Shown: piece after piece, positions 35,056 through 41,802 of the stretch
How the letters are laid out: every line of letters starts with the position of its first letter
Numbering within the stretch: position 1 is the stretch's first letter
Source: NAT127 sp034717695
Lineage (GTDB): Bacteria > Pseudomonadota > Gammaproteobacteria > Pseudomonadales > Porticoccaceae
DNA length: 64,000 nt
Assembly (NCBI GenBank): GCA_034717695.1
Contig: JAYELS010000066.1
Location: forward strand, 44,163 to 108,162
Direction of reading: 5' to 3'
Notes under the pieces: model-generated
Seen by the model: only the letters and a program-made list of their open reading frames with translations
The model's database searches: none
What the model was told of the DNA's origin: nothing
Translations under genes and position numbers: made by a program

Positions 35056-36675
35056 CTAGCGTCCACCCTCCAGCCAGACGTTCTTGTAGAGGATATGGTC
35101 CATCAGGTTGCCGTGGACGCCCCGCACGCTGGGCTGGATCAGGCTCTTGCTGGTGTAGACGTAGAGGGGGATCACCGGCAGCTCCTCCAGCAGGAGTGCC
35201 TCCGCCTCCCGCATCAGCCTGTGGCGTTCCTCCTGGCTCCCGGCGGCGGGGGCCAGCCGCTGGATGATTGCGTCGTAGCGGGGGTTGCTCCAGCCGGTCT
35301 GGTTGTTGCCGCCGTCGGTGATCCACATGTCGAGGAAGGTGTTGGGGTCGACGTAGTCGCCGATCCAGCCGGCCCGGGAGATGGCGTAGTCGCCGAGGTT
35401 CACGGAGCTGAGAAACACTTTCCAGTCCTGGTTGTTGAGGCGGATGTTCACCCCCAGGTGCTGGTTCCACATCTGCTGGATGGCCACGGCGATTTTCTGG
35501 TGGCCCTCGGAGGTGTTGTAGAGCAGCTCGGTGACGGGGAAACCCTCGCCCCCGGGGTAGCCCGCCGCCGCCATCAGGCGCCGCGCCTCGTCCGGGTCGA
35601 AGCGCAGGTCCGAGGTGGCGGTGTAGCCCATGGTGTCCGGCGGGGTGAAGGCGGTGGCGGGGATCTCCCCCCCCTTGGTGATGCGCTCGACGATGGCCTC
35701 CCGGTCGATGGCGAGGTTGAGGGCGCGGCGCACCCGGGGGTCCTTGAGGTGCGGCACCCGCACGTTCAGGCGGTAGTAGTAGATGCCGAGGTAGGGGGCC
35801 ACCTGCAGCAACTCGGGGTGGTCGCGGCGGTAGACGGCGATCTTGTCGATGGGGATGGTGCCGGTGATGTGCAGTTGCCCGGCCCGGAACATGCGCTCCT
35901 CGGTGGCGATATTCTCGATGGGGTGGAAGTGGATGCCGTTGAGGCGCACCCTGTCCGCGTCCCAGTAGTGGGGATTGCGGGTCACGGTGATGATCTTGTT
36001 GAGCTTCCAGCTCTCCAGCACGAAGGGGCCGTTGCCGACGAAATTGCCGGCCCGGGTCCAGCGGGTGCCGCGCTCGTCGGGCTGGCCGAATTTCTCGATG
36101 GTGGGGCGGTGCACCGGGTAGGTGCTGTAGTGGTCGAGCAGCTGCAAAAAATACGGTGTGGGGTTGTTGAGGCGCACCTCCAGGGTGAGCCTGTCGAGGG
36201 CCTTCACCCCCACCTGGCTGAAGTCCTTGAGCTTGCCGCTGGCGTAGGCCTCGGCGTTCACCACCGGGAACAGCATGTAGGCGTACTGGTTGCCGAGGGC
36301 CGGTTGCAGCGCCCGCCACCAGGACCAGACGAAATCCTCCGCCGTGAGCGCATCGCCGTTGGACCAGCGGGCGTTGTCCCGGAGGTGGAAGGTATAGGTC
36401 TTGCCGTCGTCGCTGATGTCCCAGGACGCGGCCACGGCGGGGATCGGTTCGAGGGTCTTGGGGTGCTTGGCCACCAGCCCTTCGAGCAGGGCGGCGATGA
36501 TGTTGTGCTCCGGCACCCCGGTGACGATGTGGGGGTCGAGTTCCTGGGGTTCGGTGCCGTTGCCGAAGTGGAGGATCTGCTCCCGGTCGCCGGCCTCGAC
36601 ATTGCTCTCGCCGCCGCCACAGCCGGCGAGCAGCACGCACGCCAGGGCCACAATGCCCAGTTTTCGCAAGCCCAT
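35056..36675 (-). CDS. Oligopeptide-binding lipoprotein of the ABC importer (OppA type)
   Basis: A 539-residue substrate-binding protein of family SBP_bac_5. The signal MGLRKLGIVALACVLLAGC ends in a lipobox with Cys19, so it is anchored to a membrane. The core follows OppA: NGTEPQELDPH near the N-terminus, the GLVAKHPKTLEPIPAVAASW block, LRDNARWSNGDALTAEDFVWSW and the AGWIGDYVDPNTFLDMW block. The second ATG (36675) is chosen because AAGGA lies five bases before it; the alternative is 36690. It is the first gene of the importer operon oppA-oppB-oppC-oppDF. Confidence 0.95.
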   Translation of the reverse strand: MGLRKLGIVALACVLLAGCGGGESNVEAGDREQILHFGNGTEPQELDPHIVTGVPEHNIIAALLEGLVAKHPKTLEPIPAVAASWDISDDGKTYTFHLRDNARWSNGDALTAEDFVWSWWRALQPALGNQYAYMLFPVVNAEAYASGKLKDFSQVGVKALDRLTLEVRLNNPTPYFLQLLDHYSTYPVHRPTIEKFGQPDERGTRWTRAGNFVGNGPFVLESWKLNKIITVTRNPHYWDADRVRLNGIHFHPIENIATEERMFRAGQLHITGTIPIDKIAVYRRDHPELLQVAPYLGIYYYRLNVRVPHLKDPRVRRALNLAIDREAIVERITKGGEIPATAFTPPDTMGYTATSDLRFDPDEARRLMAAAGYPGGEGFPVTELLYNTSEGHQKIAVAIQQMWNQHLGVNIRLNNQDWKVFLSSVNLGDYAISRAGWIGDYVDPNTFLDMWITDGGNNQTGWSNPRYDAIIQRLAPAAGSQEERHRLMREAEALLLEELPVIPLYVYTSKSLIQPSVRGVHGNLMDHILYKNVWLEGGR

Positions 36676-36728
36676 GGGGTTCCTTGTCATGCCGGGGAAA
36701 CCAAACGTGGTTCACACACAAAGGGGCC

Positions 36729-36756
36729 ATGATACCCGTTATGGCTTGATTCACAA
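36729..36756 (-). promoter_or_regulatory. Putative sigma70 promoter for the opp operon
   Basis: On the minus strand TTGTGA and TATCAT are separated by 16 bases, about 50 bases upstream of the oppA start. Both boxes are good matches and the position is right. Inferred from sequence. Confidence 0.5.
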
Positions 36757-36814
36757 TCGCAAGGTCAGGGCGTAACATCCCTGCCCCACCGACCCCCTCT
36801 GCAAGGAAGGCTCC

Positions 36815-37453
36815 ATGATTACCCTCTACCACCTCGGCGTGTCCCAATCCGATCGCATCGTCTGGCTGATGGAAGAACTCGGCCTGCCCTACCGCCTGGA
36901 ATGGTTCGACCGCGCCGAGAGCGGCCTGGCCCCGCCGGAGTACAAGGCCCTGCATCCCGCCGGCACCGCGCCGGTGATCCGCGACGGGGATCGGGTGCTG
37001 GGGGAGTCTAGGGCCATCATCGAGTACATCATCAACCGCCACGGTGGCGGTCGCCTGCAGGTGACGCCCGAGGCGCCCAATTACCCGGACTACCTGTACT
37101 GGATGAGCTTTCGCGACAGCCTCTCGGCCAATCTGATGTTGCGCCTGTTCCTGCGCAACGCCAACCCGGCGGATCCCGCCGTGCAGCGTGCCGATGGGTT
37201 TTCCGCGGAGCGCCAGGGGCGGCAGTTCGCCGAGGTGGAGGCCCGCCTTGCCGGGAGCGCTTACCTGGCGGGCCCGGAGTTCACCGCCGCCGACCTGATC
37301 AACTTCTTTACCTTCACCACCCTGCCGCGCTTCGGCGGCCCCACTTTCGAGGCGTACCCCCACATCGGCGCCTACATCCACCGGGTTGGCGAGCGCCCCG
37401 CCTACCAAAGGGCCATGGCCATTGCCGGGCCCGACGCCACCCGGCCCGCCTGA
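36815..37453 (+). CDS. Glutathione S-transferase family protein
   Basis: A 212-residue GST with an N-terminal thioredoxin-like domain (MITLYHLGVSQSDRIVWLMEE) and a C-terminal helical domain from about 86. The glutathione-site segment GTAPVIRDGDRVLGESRAIIEYI (P53; E64-S65) is intact. The active-site position near residues 10-11 holds Ser-Gln rather than a clear Tyr or Cys, fitting the beta/nu-like bacterial groups. AAGGAAGG is upstream. It is divergent from the opp operon and convergent to ahpF. Confidence 0.9.
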   Translation: MITLYHLGVSQSDRIVWLMEELGLPYRLEWFDRAESGLAPPEYKALHPAGTAPVIRDGDRVLGESRAIIEYIINRHGGGRLQVTPEAPNYPDYLYWMSFRDSLSANLMLRLFLRNANPADPAVQRADGFSAERQGRQFAEVEARLAGSAYLAGPEFTAADLINFFTFTTLPRFGGPTFEAYPHIGAYIHRVGERPAYQRAMAIAGPDATRPA

Positions 37454-37476
37454 CGGGGACACCGCGCCGAACCATG

Positions 37477-37513
37477 AAAAAACCCGCCCAGGGTCGGCCC
37501 CGGGCGGGTTGTT
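37477..37513. terminator. Bidirectional rho-independent terminator between gst and ahpF
   Basis: A hairpin pairs AACCCGCCC (37481-37489) with GGGCGGGTT (37502-37510) around a 12-base loop. An A-rich run lies on the left (T-rich for ahpF transcripts) and a short GTT on the right. It sits between two convergent genes, strongest in the ahpF direction. Confidence 0.75.
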
Positions 37514-37528
37514 GGTGGCCGGTCCCTG

Positions 37529-39118
37529 TCAGGCGACTTTCTGGTCCCGGGGCGCCTCCGTCGGGGCGGAAGTGCGGATCAGGTGGTCGAAGGCGGCGAG
37601 GCTGGCCTTGGCCCCTTCCCCCATGGCGATGATGATCTGCTTGTAGGGAGCCGTGGTGACATCCCCGGCGGCGAACACCCCGGGCAGGGAGGTCTGGCCC
37701 CGGGCGTCCACTTCGATCTCGCCCCGGGGTGTCAGGTCGAGGGTGCCCTTCAGCCAGTCGGTGTTGGGCAACAGGCCGATCTGCACGAATATGCCCTCCA
37801 GTGCGATGGACTTCACCTCGTCGCTGTTGCGATCCCGGTACAGAAGGCCGGTGACCTTCTCGCCGTCGCCGCGCACCTCGGTGGTCAGGGCGCTGGTGAT
37901 CACCGTCACGTTGGGCAGGCTGTTGAGCTTGTCCTGCAGTACGGCGTCGGCCCGCAACTGGTGGTCGAATTCGATCAGGGTCACCTCGGACACCACCCCC
38001 GCCAGGTCGATGGCCGCTTCCACCCCGGAGTTGCCGCCGCCGATCACCGCCACCCGCTTGCCCTTGAACAGCGGGCCGTCGCAGTGGGGGCAGTAGGCCA
38101 CGCCCCGGTTGCGGTACTCCGCCTCACCCGGGATGTTCATCTCCCGCCAGCGGGCGCCGGTGGCGATCACCAGGCCGCGGGTCTTGAGGGTGGCGCCGCT
38201 CTCGGTGTTGATGCGGATCAGGCCGTCCACTCCGGCGGGGATCAGGGTCTTGGCCCGCTGCAGGTTCATGATGTCCACGTCGTATTCCCGCACGTGCTGC
38301 TCCAGGGCGGTGGCGAGGCGCGGGCCTTCGGTGTGGGGCACCGATACCAGGTTCTCGATGGACAGGGTATCCAGCACCTGGCCGCCGAAGCGCTCCGCCA
38401 GCACGCCGGTGCGAATGCCCTTGCGGGCGGCGTAGATGGCCGCCGCCGCGCCGGCTGGGCCGCCCCCCACCACCAGTACGTCGAAGGGTTCCCGGGCGTC
38501 GAGCTTTTCCGCCTCCCGGGCGGCGGCGCCGCTATCGATCCTGGCGATGATCTCCTCCAGGCTCATGCGTCCCTGGCCGAAGGGCTCGCCGTTGACGAAC
38601 ACCGAGGGCACCGCCATCACCTTGCGGGCCGCCACCTCGTCCTGGAACAGGGCGCCGTCGATCATCAGGCTCTCGATGCCGGGATTGATCACCGCCATCA
38701 GGTTGAGGGCCTGCACCACGTCCGGGCAGTTGTGGCACGAGAGGGAGATGAAACTCTCGAAGCGGAAAGGCCCGGGGATGGCGCGAATCTGGTGGAGGAC
38801 GGCATCGTCCACCTTGGGGGGATGCCCCCCCACCTGGAGCAGCGCCAGCACCAGGGAGCTGAACTCGTGGCCGAGGGGAATACCGGCGAAGTGAACCCGG
38901 GCACGCTCCCCGGGAACGCCGATGGCAAAGGAGGGCCGGCGCTGGGCGGTGCCGTCCTCGCGAACAGTCACCAGGGGCGAGAGGGCGGCGATCTCGCTGA
39001 GCAGTTGGCCCATTTCCCGGGATTTATCCCCGTCGTCGAGGGACGCCACCAGTTCGATGGGGTGGCGCAGGCGCTCCAGGTAGGCCTTGAGCTGGGTCTT
39101 GATGGCGTCGTCGAGCAT
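37529..39118 (-). CDS. ahpF: Alkyl hydroperoxide reductase flavoprotein subunit F
   Basis: A 529-residue NADH:AhpC oxidoreductase. The N-terminal tandem thioredoxin-fold domain contains the redox pair CHNC in SLSCHNCPDV. The thioredoxin-reductase-like part has FAD motif VVGGGPAGAAAAIYAARKG, the second redox pair in AYCPHCDGPLF, and the NAD motif VIGGGNSGVEAAID. The ATG at 39118 with AAGGAG upstream gives the canonical MLDDAIKTQLKAYLE start. It reduces AhpC, encoded 114 bases upstream. Confidence 0.97.
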   Translation of the reverse strand: MLDDAIKTQLKAYLERLRHPIELVASLDDGDKSREMGQLLSEIAALSPLVTVREDGTAQRRPSFAIGVPGERARVHFAGIPLGHEFSSLVLALLQVGGHPPKVDDAVLHQIRAIPGPFRFESFISLSCHNCPDVVQALNLMAVINPGIESLMIDGALFQDEVAARKVMAVPSVFVNGEPFGQGRMSLEEIIARIDSGAAAREAEKLDAREPFDVLVVGGGPAGAAAAIYAARKGIRTGVLAERFGGQVLDTLSIENLVSVPHTEGPRLATALEQHVREYDVDIMNLQRAKTLIPAGVDGLIRINTESGATLKTRGLVIATGARWREMNIPGEAEYRNRGVAYCPHCDGPLFKGKRVAVIGGGNSGVEAAIDLAGVVSEVTLIEFDHQLRADAVLQDKLNSLPNVTVITSALTTEVRGDGEKVTGLLYRDRNSDEVKSIALEGIFVQIGLLPNTDWLKGTLDLTPRGEIEVDARGQTSLPGVFAAGDVTTAPYKQIIIAMGEGAKASLAAFDHLIRTSAPTEAPRDQKVA

Positions 39119-39199
39119 GGTGTTCTCCTTGGCTAACCGCACTGCCAAACCGCCGGGGGCGGCTTGGCGCTGGGGTCGGGGTGGGTGTGGGAGTGGGGG

Positions 39200-39225
39200 G
39201 CCGGGGCCGCGGGCGCGGCCCCGGC
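39200..39225. promoter_or_regulatory. Perfect 12-bp stem-loop between ahpC and ahpF
   Basis: GCCGGGGCCGCG (39200-39211) pairs exactly with CGCGGCCCCGGC (39214-39225) across a two-base gap, just after the ahpC stop. There is no following T run on the coding strand. It is a very stable all-GC stem that could protect ahpC mRNA from 3' decay or partly stop transcription before ahpF, giving more AhpC than AhpF. Confidence 0.7.
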
Positions 39226-39232
39226 AGGGGTT

Positions 39233-39799
39233 TCAGATCTTGCCCACCAGGTCGAGTGAGGGGGCGAGGGTGGCTTCCCCTTCCTGCCACTTGGCGGGGC
39301 ACACTTCGCCCGGGTGGGCGGCCACGTATTGTGCGGCCTTGACCTTGCGCAGCAGCTCGCTGGCGTCGCGGCCGATGCCGCCGGCGTTGATCTCGATGAT
39401 CTGGATCTTGCCGCTCGGGTCGATCACGAAGGTGCCCCGCTCGGCGAGGCCCGCTTCCTCGATCATCACCCCGAAGTTGCGGGTGATGGTGCCGGTGGGG
39501 TCGCCGATCATCGGGTACTGGATCTTGCCGATGGTGTCGGAGGTGTCGTGCCAGGCCTTGTGGGTGAAGTGGGTGTCGGTGGAGACGCTGTAGATCTCGA
39601 CGCCCAGCTTTTCGAATTCGGCGTAGTTGTCGGCGAGATCGCCGAGCTCGGTGGGGCACACGAAGGTGAAATCAGCGGGGTAGAAGAACACCACGGACCA
39701 CTTGCCCTTGAGGTCGGCATCGCTCACCGGCACGAACTTGCCGTTGTGGAAGGCGGTGGCGTTGAAGGGCTTGATTTCGGTGTTGATCAGGCTTTGCAT
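39233..39799 (-). CDS. ahpC: Alkyl hydroperoxide reductase subunit C (peroxiredoxin)
   Basis: A 188-residue typical 2-Cys peroxiredoxin that reduces H2O2 and organic hydroperoxides. The peroxidatic Cys is in FTFVCPTEL (about C48) and the resolving Cys in GEVCPAKW (about C167). Length and sequence are those of E. coli AhpC (187). It is the first gene of ahpC-ahpF. A palindromic region upstream is a candidate OxyR-type control site. Confidence 0.98.
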   Translation of the reverse strand: MQSLINTEIKPFNATAFHNGKFVPVSDADLKGKWSVVFFYPADFTFVCPTELGDLADNYAEFEKLGVEIYSVSTDTHFTHKAWHDTSDTIGKIQYPMIGDPTGTITRNFGVMIEEAGLAERGTFVIDPSGKIQIIEINAGGIGRDASELLRKVKAAQYVAAHPGEVCPAKWQEGEATLAPSLDLVGKI

Positions 39800-39856
39800 C
39801 GGGTTTCTCCATGGGGGTTAGTAGCTGATGGGCCCATGGTACGGGGGCTAGCGTGT

Positions 39857-39878
39857 TTGATCTAATCAATTGACTCAA
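39857..39878. promoter_or_regulatory. Paired short palindromes upstream of ahpC (candidate peroxide-regulator site)
   Basis: TTGAT-CTA-ATCAA (39857-39869) is directly followed by TTGA-C-TCAA (39870-39878). They lie about 60-80 bases before the ahpC start, just upstream of a possible minus-strand -10 box TACCAT near 39837-39842 that lacks a good -35. That arrangement suits an activator such as OxyR, but the motif is not a clear OxyR consensus. Confidence 0.4.
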
Positions 39879-39915
39879 TTCTGGCCATAGGGTGTGGCTA
39901 TATTGCTTGGCGCCC

Positions 39916-40596
39916 TCAGCTGTCCGCCCAGTGGCGCACCAGGTTGTGGTAGACCCCGGCCAGGCGCCGCACCTCGCCATCGGCGCCGCCCCGCTCGAGG
40001 GTCAGGGCCTGGATGCTCTGGTCCAGGTCGAACAGCATCTCCCGCCGCTGGCCATCCCGCACCAGGCTTTCGATCCAGAAGAACCCGCAGATCCGGCTGC
40101 CGGCGGTGACGGGCCGGACCTCGTGGAGGCTGGTGGCGGGGTAGAGGATCAGGTCCCCGGCGCCGAGCTTGACCTGCTGGGCGCCGTAGCGGGTTTCGAT
40201 CACCAGCTCGCCCCCCTCGTAGTCGTCGGGCTCCGATAGAAACAGGGTGGCGGAGAGGTCGGTGCGCAGCACCTCGCCGCCCGGCAGGTGGAGGATGGCG
40301 TTGTCCACGTGGGGGCCGTAGTGGCCGCCCTCCCGGTGGCGGTTGAATTTGGGCGGAAAGATTTTTTTCGGCAGCGCCGCGGACAGAAACAGCGGATGCG
40401 CCCCGAGGGCGCGGAGGATTCCATTGCCGAGGGCGGTCGCCAGGTCGCTGCCGTCGGCGATCTGCTGGTTGGCCTTGACGTGGATGGCCTGGCTGCCGGC
40501 GGTGAGGCGGCCGTCCTGCCAGTGGGCGGCGGCGAGGCGCGCCTCCCAATCCCGGGCGGTGGCCTTGTCCAGCAGGTTGTCGATGGGGATCAGCAT
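39916..40596 (-). CDS. PiuC-like Fe(II)/2-oxoglutarate dioxygenase (PKHX-type)
   Basis: A 226-residue 2OG-Fe(II) oxygenase of the PiuC/YbiX type. The iron triad reads H96-x-D98 (YGPHVDNA) and H158 (SLHEVRPV), with R168 for the 2-oxoglutarate carboxylate. PiuC genes usually sit beside TonB-dependent catecholate-siderophore receptors, as here. It is the last gene of the iron operon. The ATG at 40596 gives the standard MLIPIDNLLD start. Physiological substrate unknown; a role in siderophore handling is inferred from context. Confidence 0.92.
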   Translation of the reverse strand: MLIPIDNLLDKATARDWEARLAAAHWQDGRLTAGSQAIHVKANQQIADGSDLATALGNGILRALGAHPLFLSAALPKKIFPPKFNRHREGGHYGPHVDNAILHLPGGEVLRTDLSATLFLSEPDDYEGGELVIETRYGAQQVKLGAGDLILYPATSLHEVRPVTAGSRICGFFWIESLVRDGQRREMLFDLDQSIQALTLERGGADGEVRRLAGVYHNLVRHWADS

Positions 40597-40624
40597 GGTG
40601 TCTCGGCTCCTTGGCGGGGGCAAT

Positions 40625-41725
40625 TTATGGGCGGAACAGGCAGTCCGGGGTGATGTCGGCGAGGGAGGGGGTGCCGGCGAGGGCCATGGTCACCTCCAGT
40701 TCTTCCTTCATCAGGCGCAGCAGGTGGGCGACCCCGAGGGCGCCGGCCACCGCCAGGGCATGGAGCTGCAATTGCCCGAGCAGCACGGCGTTGGCGCCGA
40801 GGGCTAGGGCCTTGAACACATCGCCGCCAGAGCGGATGCCACTGTCCAGCAGCAGCGGGTAATCCGGCCCCACCGCGCGGCGCACCGCGGGCAGCGCGGC
40901 GATGCTGGCGGGCACCCCGTCGAGGGCGCGACCGCCGTGGTTGGAGACCACCACCCCGGCCACCCCCAGCTGCCGCGCCATCAGTGCGTCACGGGGGTCG
41001 AGAATGCCCTTGAGCAGCACCGGCAGCCGGGTGTTTGCCATCAGCCACTGGATATCGGGCCAGCGGGGGGCGTCCGTCATCAGGCCGTCGAACACCGGGC
41101 TCTGGTGGGGGTCGAGGATCCTGGGGGGCGGCCGCGGGGCGTCCAGCAGATTTGCCTCCCGCACCTCGGCGGGCATCTGAAAGCCCGCGCGCCTGGCGCG
41201 GTGGCGCAGGGCGTTGATGGGGGCGTCCACCGTCACCACCAGGGCGCCGTAGCCGGCGTCCTCGGCGCGGCGGGCGAGGGCGAGGGTCTGTTCCCGGCTG
41301 GCCTGAAAGTACAGCTGGAACCAGCACGGGCCTGTGGCCCGGGCGGCGATGTCCTCGAGGCTGACGGAGGACAGGGTGCTGGCGACAAAGCCCGCGTCCA
41401 GGGCGCCGGCGCCGGCGACGGTGGCCTTTTCGCCCTCCGGATGCACCAGCCGCTGGTGGGCCACGGGGGCGAGCAGAATGGGGTGCCGGAACGCCTGGCC
41501 GAGCAGGGCCAGGGCGGTCGAGGCGGCGCGGAAATCCCGCAGCATGCGCGGCAGTATCTGGAGGTCGTTGAAGGCGGCGCGGTTGCGGCAGGCGGTGATT
41601 TCGCCCCCCGCGCCCCCGGCGATGTATTCGTAGGCGGGATGGTCGACGAAATCCCGCGCCAGCCGTCCGTAATCCGCCGGGGTCAGCAGTTCGCTGGGGA
41701 TATGGTCGAGGGGTTGGCGTTTCAT
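40625..41725 (-). CDS. FMN-dependent alpha-hydroxy-acid oxidase/dehydrogenase
   Basis: A 366-residue TIM-barrel enzyme of the lactate/glycolate oxidase family. Hallmarks: FMN segment APVAHQRLVHPEGE (about 86-99), PCWFQLYF (133-140), K239 (LLKGI) and the catalytic motif SNHGGRALDG with H263 and R266, then DSGIRSGGDVFKALALGA. These enzymes oxidise 2-hydroxy acids to 2-oxo acids. It lies between the TonB receptor and the PiuC-like gene, all on one strand, so its substrate may be linked to iron uptake. No membrane-binding insertion is obvious. Confidence 0.9.
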   Translation of the reverse strand: MKRQPLDHIPSELLTPADYGRLARDFVDHPAYEYIAGGAGGEITACRNRAAFNDLQILPRMLRDFRAASTALALLGQAFRHPILLAPVAHQRLVHPEGEKATVAGAGALDAGFVASTLSSVSLEDIAARATGPCWFQLYFQASREQTLALARRAEDAGYGALVVTVDAPINALRHRARRAGFQMPAEVREANLLDAPRPPPRILDPHQSPVFDGLMTDAPRWPDIQWLMANTRLPVLLKGILDPRDALMARQLGVAGVVVSNHGGRALDGVPASIAALPAVRRAVGPDYPLLLDSGIRSGGDVFKALALGANAVLLGQLQLHALAVAGALGVAHLLRLMKEELEVTMALAGTPSLADITPDCLFRP

Positions 41726-41746
41726 GCATTCTCCAGGTTGTGGGTT

Positions 41747-41789
41747 GCACGTTGCGGGTTTCCGATGGTGCGCGGCTCCCGCAACGTGC
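41747..41789. promoter_or_regulatory. Stem-loop between the TonB receptor and hydroxy-acid oxidase genes
   Basis: Twelve-base arms GCACGTTGCGGG (41747-41758) and CCCGCAACGTGC (41778-41789) are perfect complements around a 19-base loop. It occupies most of the 77-base gap, the longest in the iron operon, and has no T run. It could be an internal attenuator or RNA-processing site lowering expression of the last two genes. Confidence 0.65.
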
Positions 41790-41802
41790 GGCTCGGTCTC
41801 CC

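Noticed and set aside
33684..35267. Long plus-strand frame across oppB and the oppA-oppB spacer
   Set aside because: It is His/Gly-rich and antisense to a conserved permease; it crosses gene boundaries.
34766..37462. 898-codon minus-strand frame spanning oppA in another frame
   Set aside because: It crosses the oppA and gst genes and the promoter region. The true frames are supported by lipobox, motifs and ribosome sites.
39200..39225. Rho-independent terminator between ahpC and ahpF
   Set aside because: The stem is perfect but no T run follows on the coding strand, so it is listed as a regulatory stem-loop rather than a terminator.
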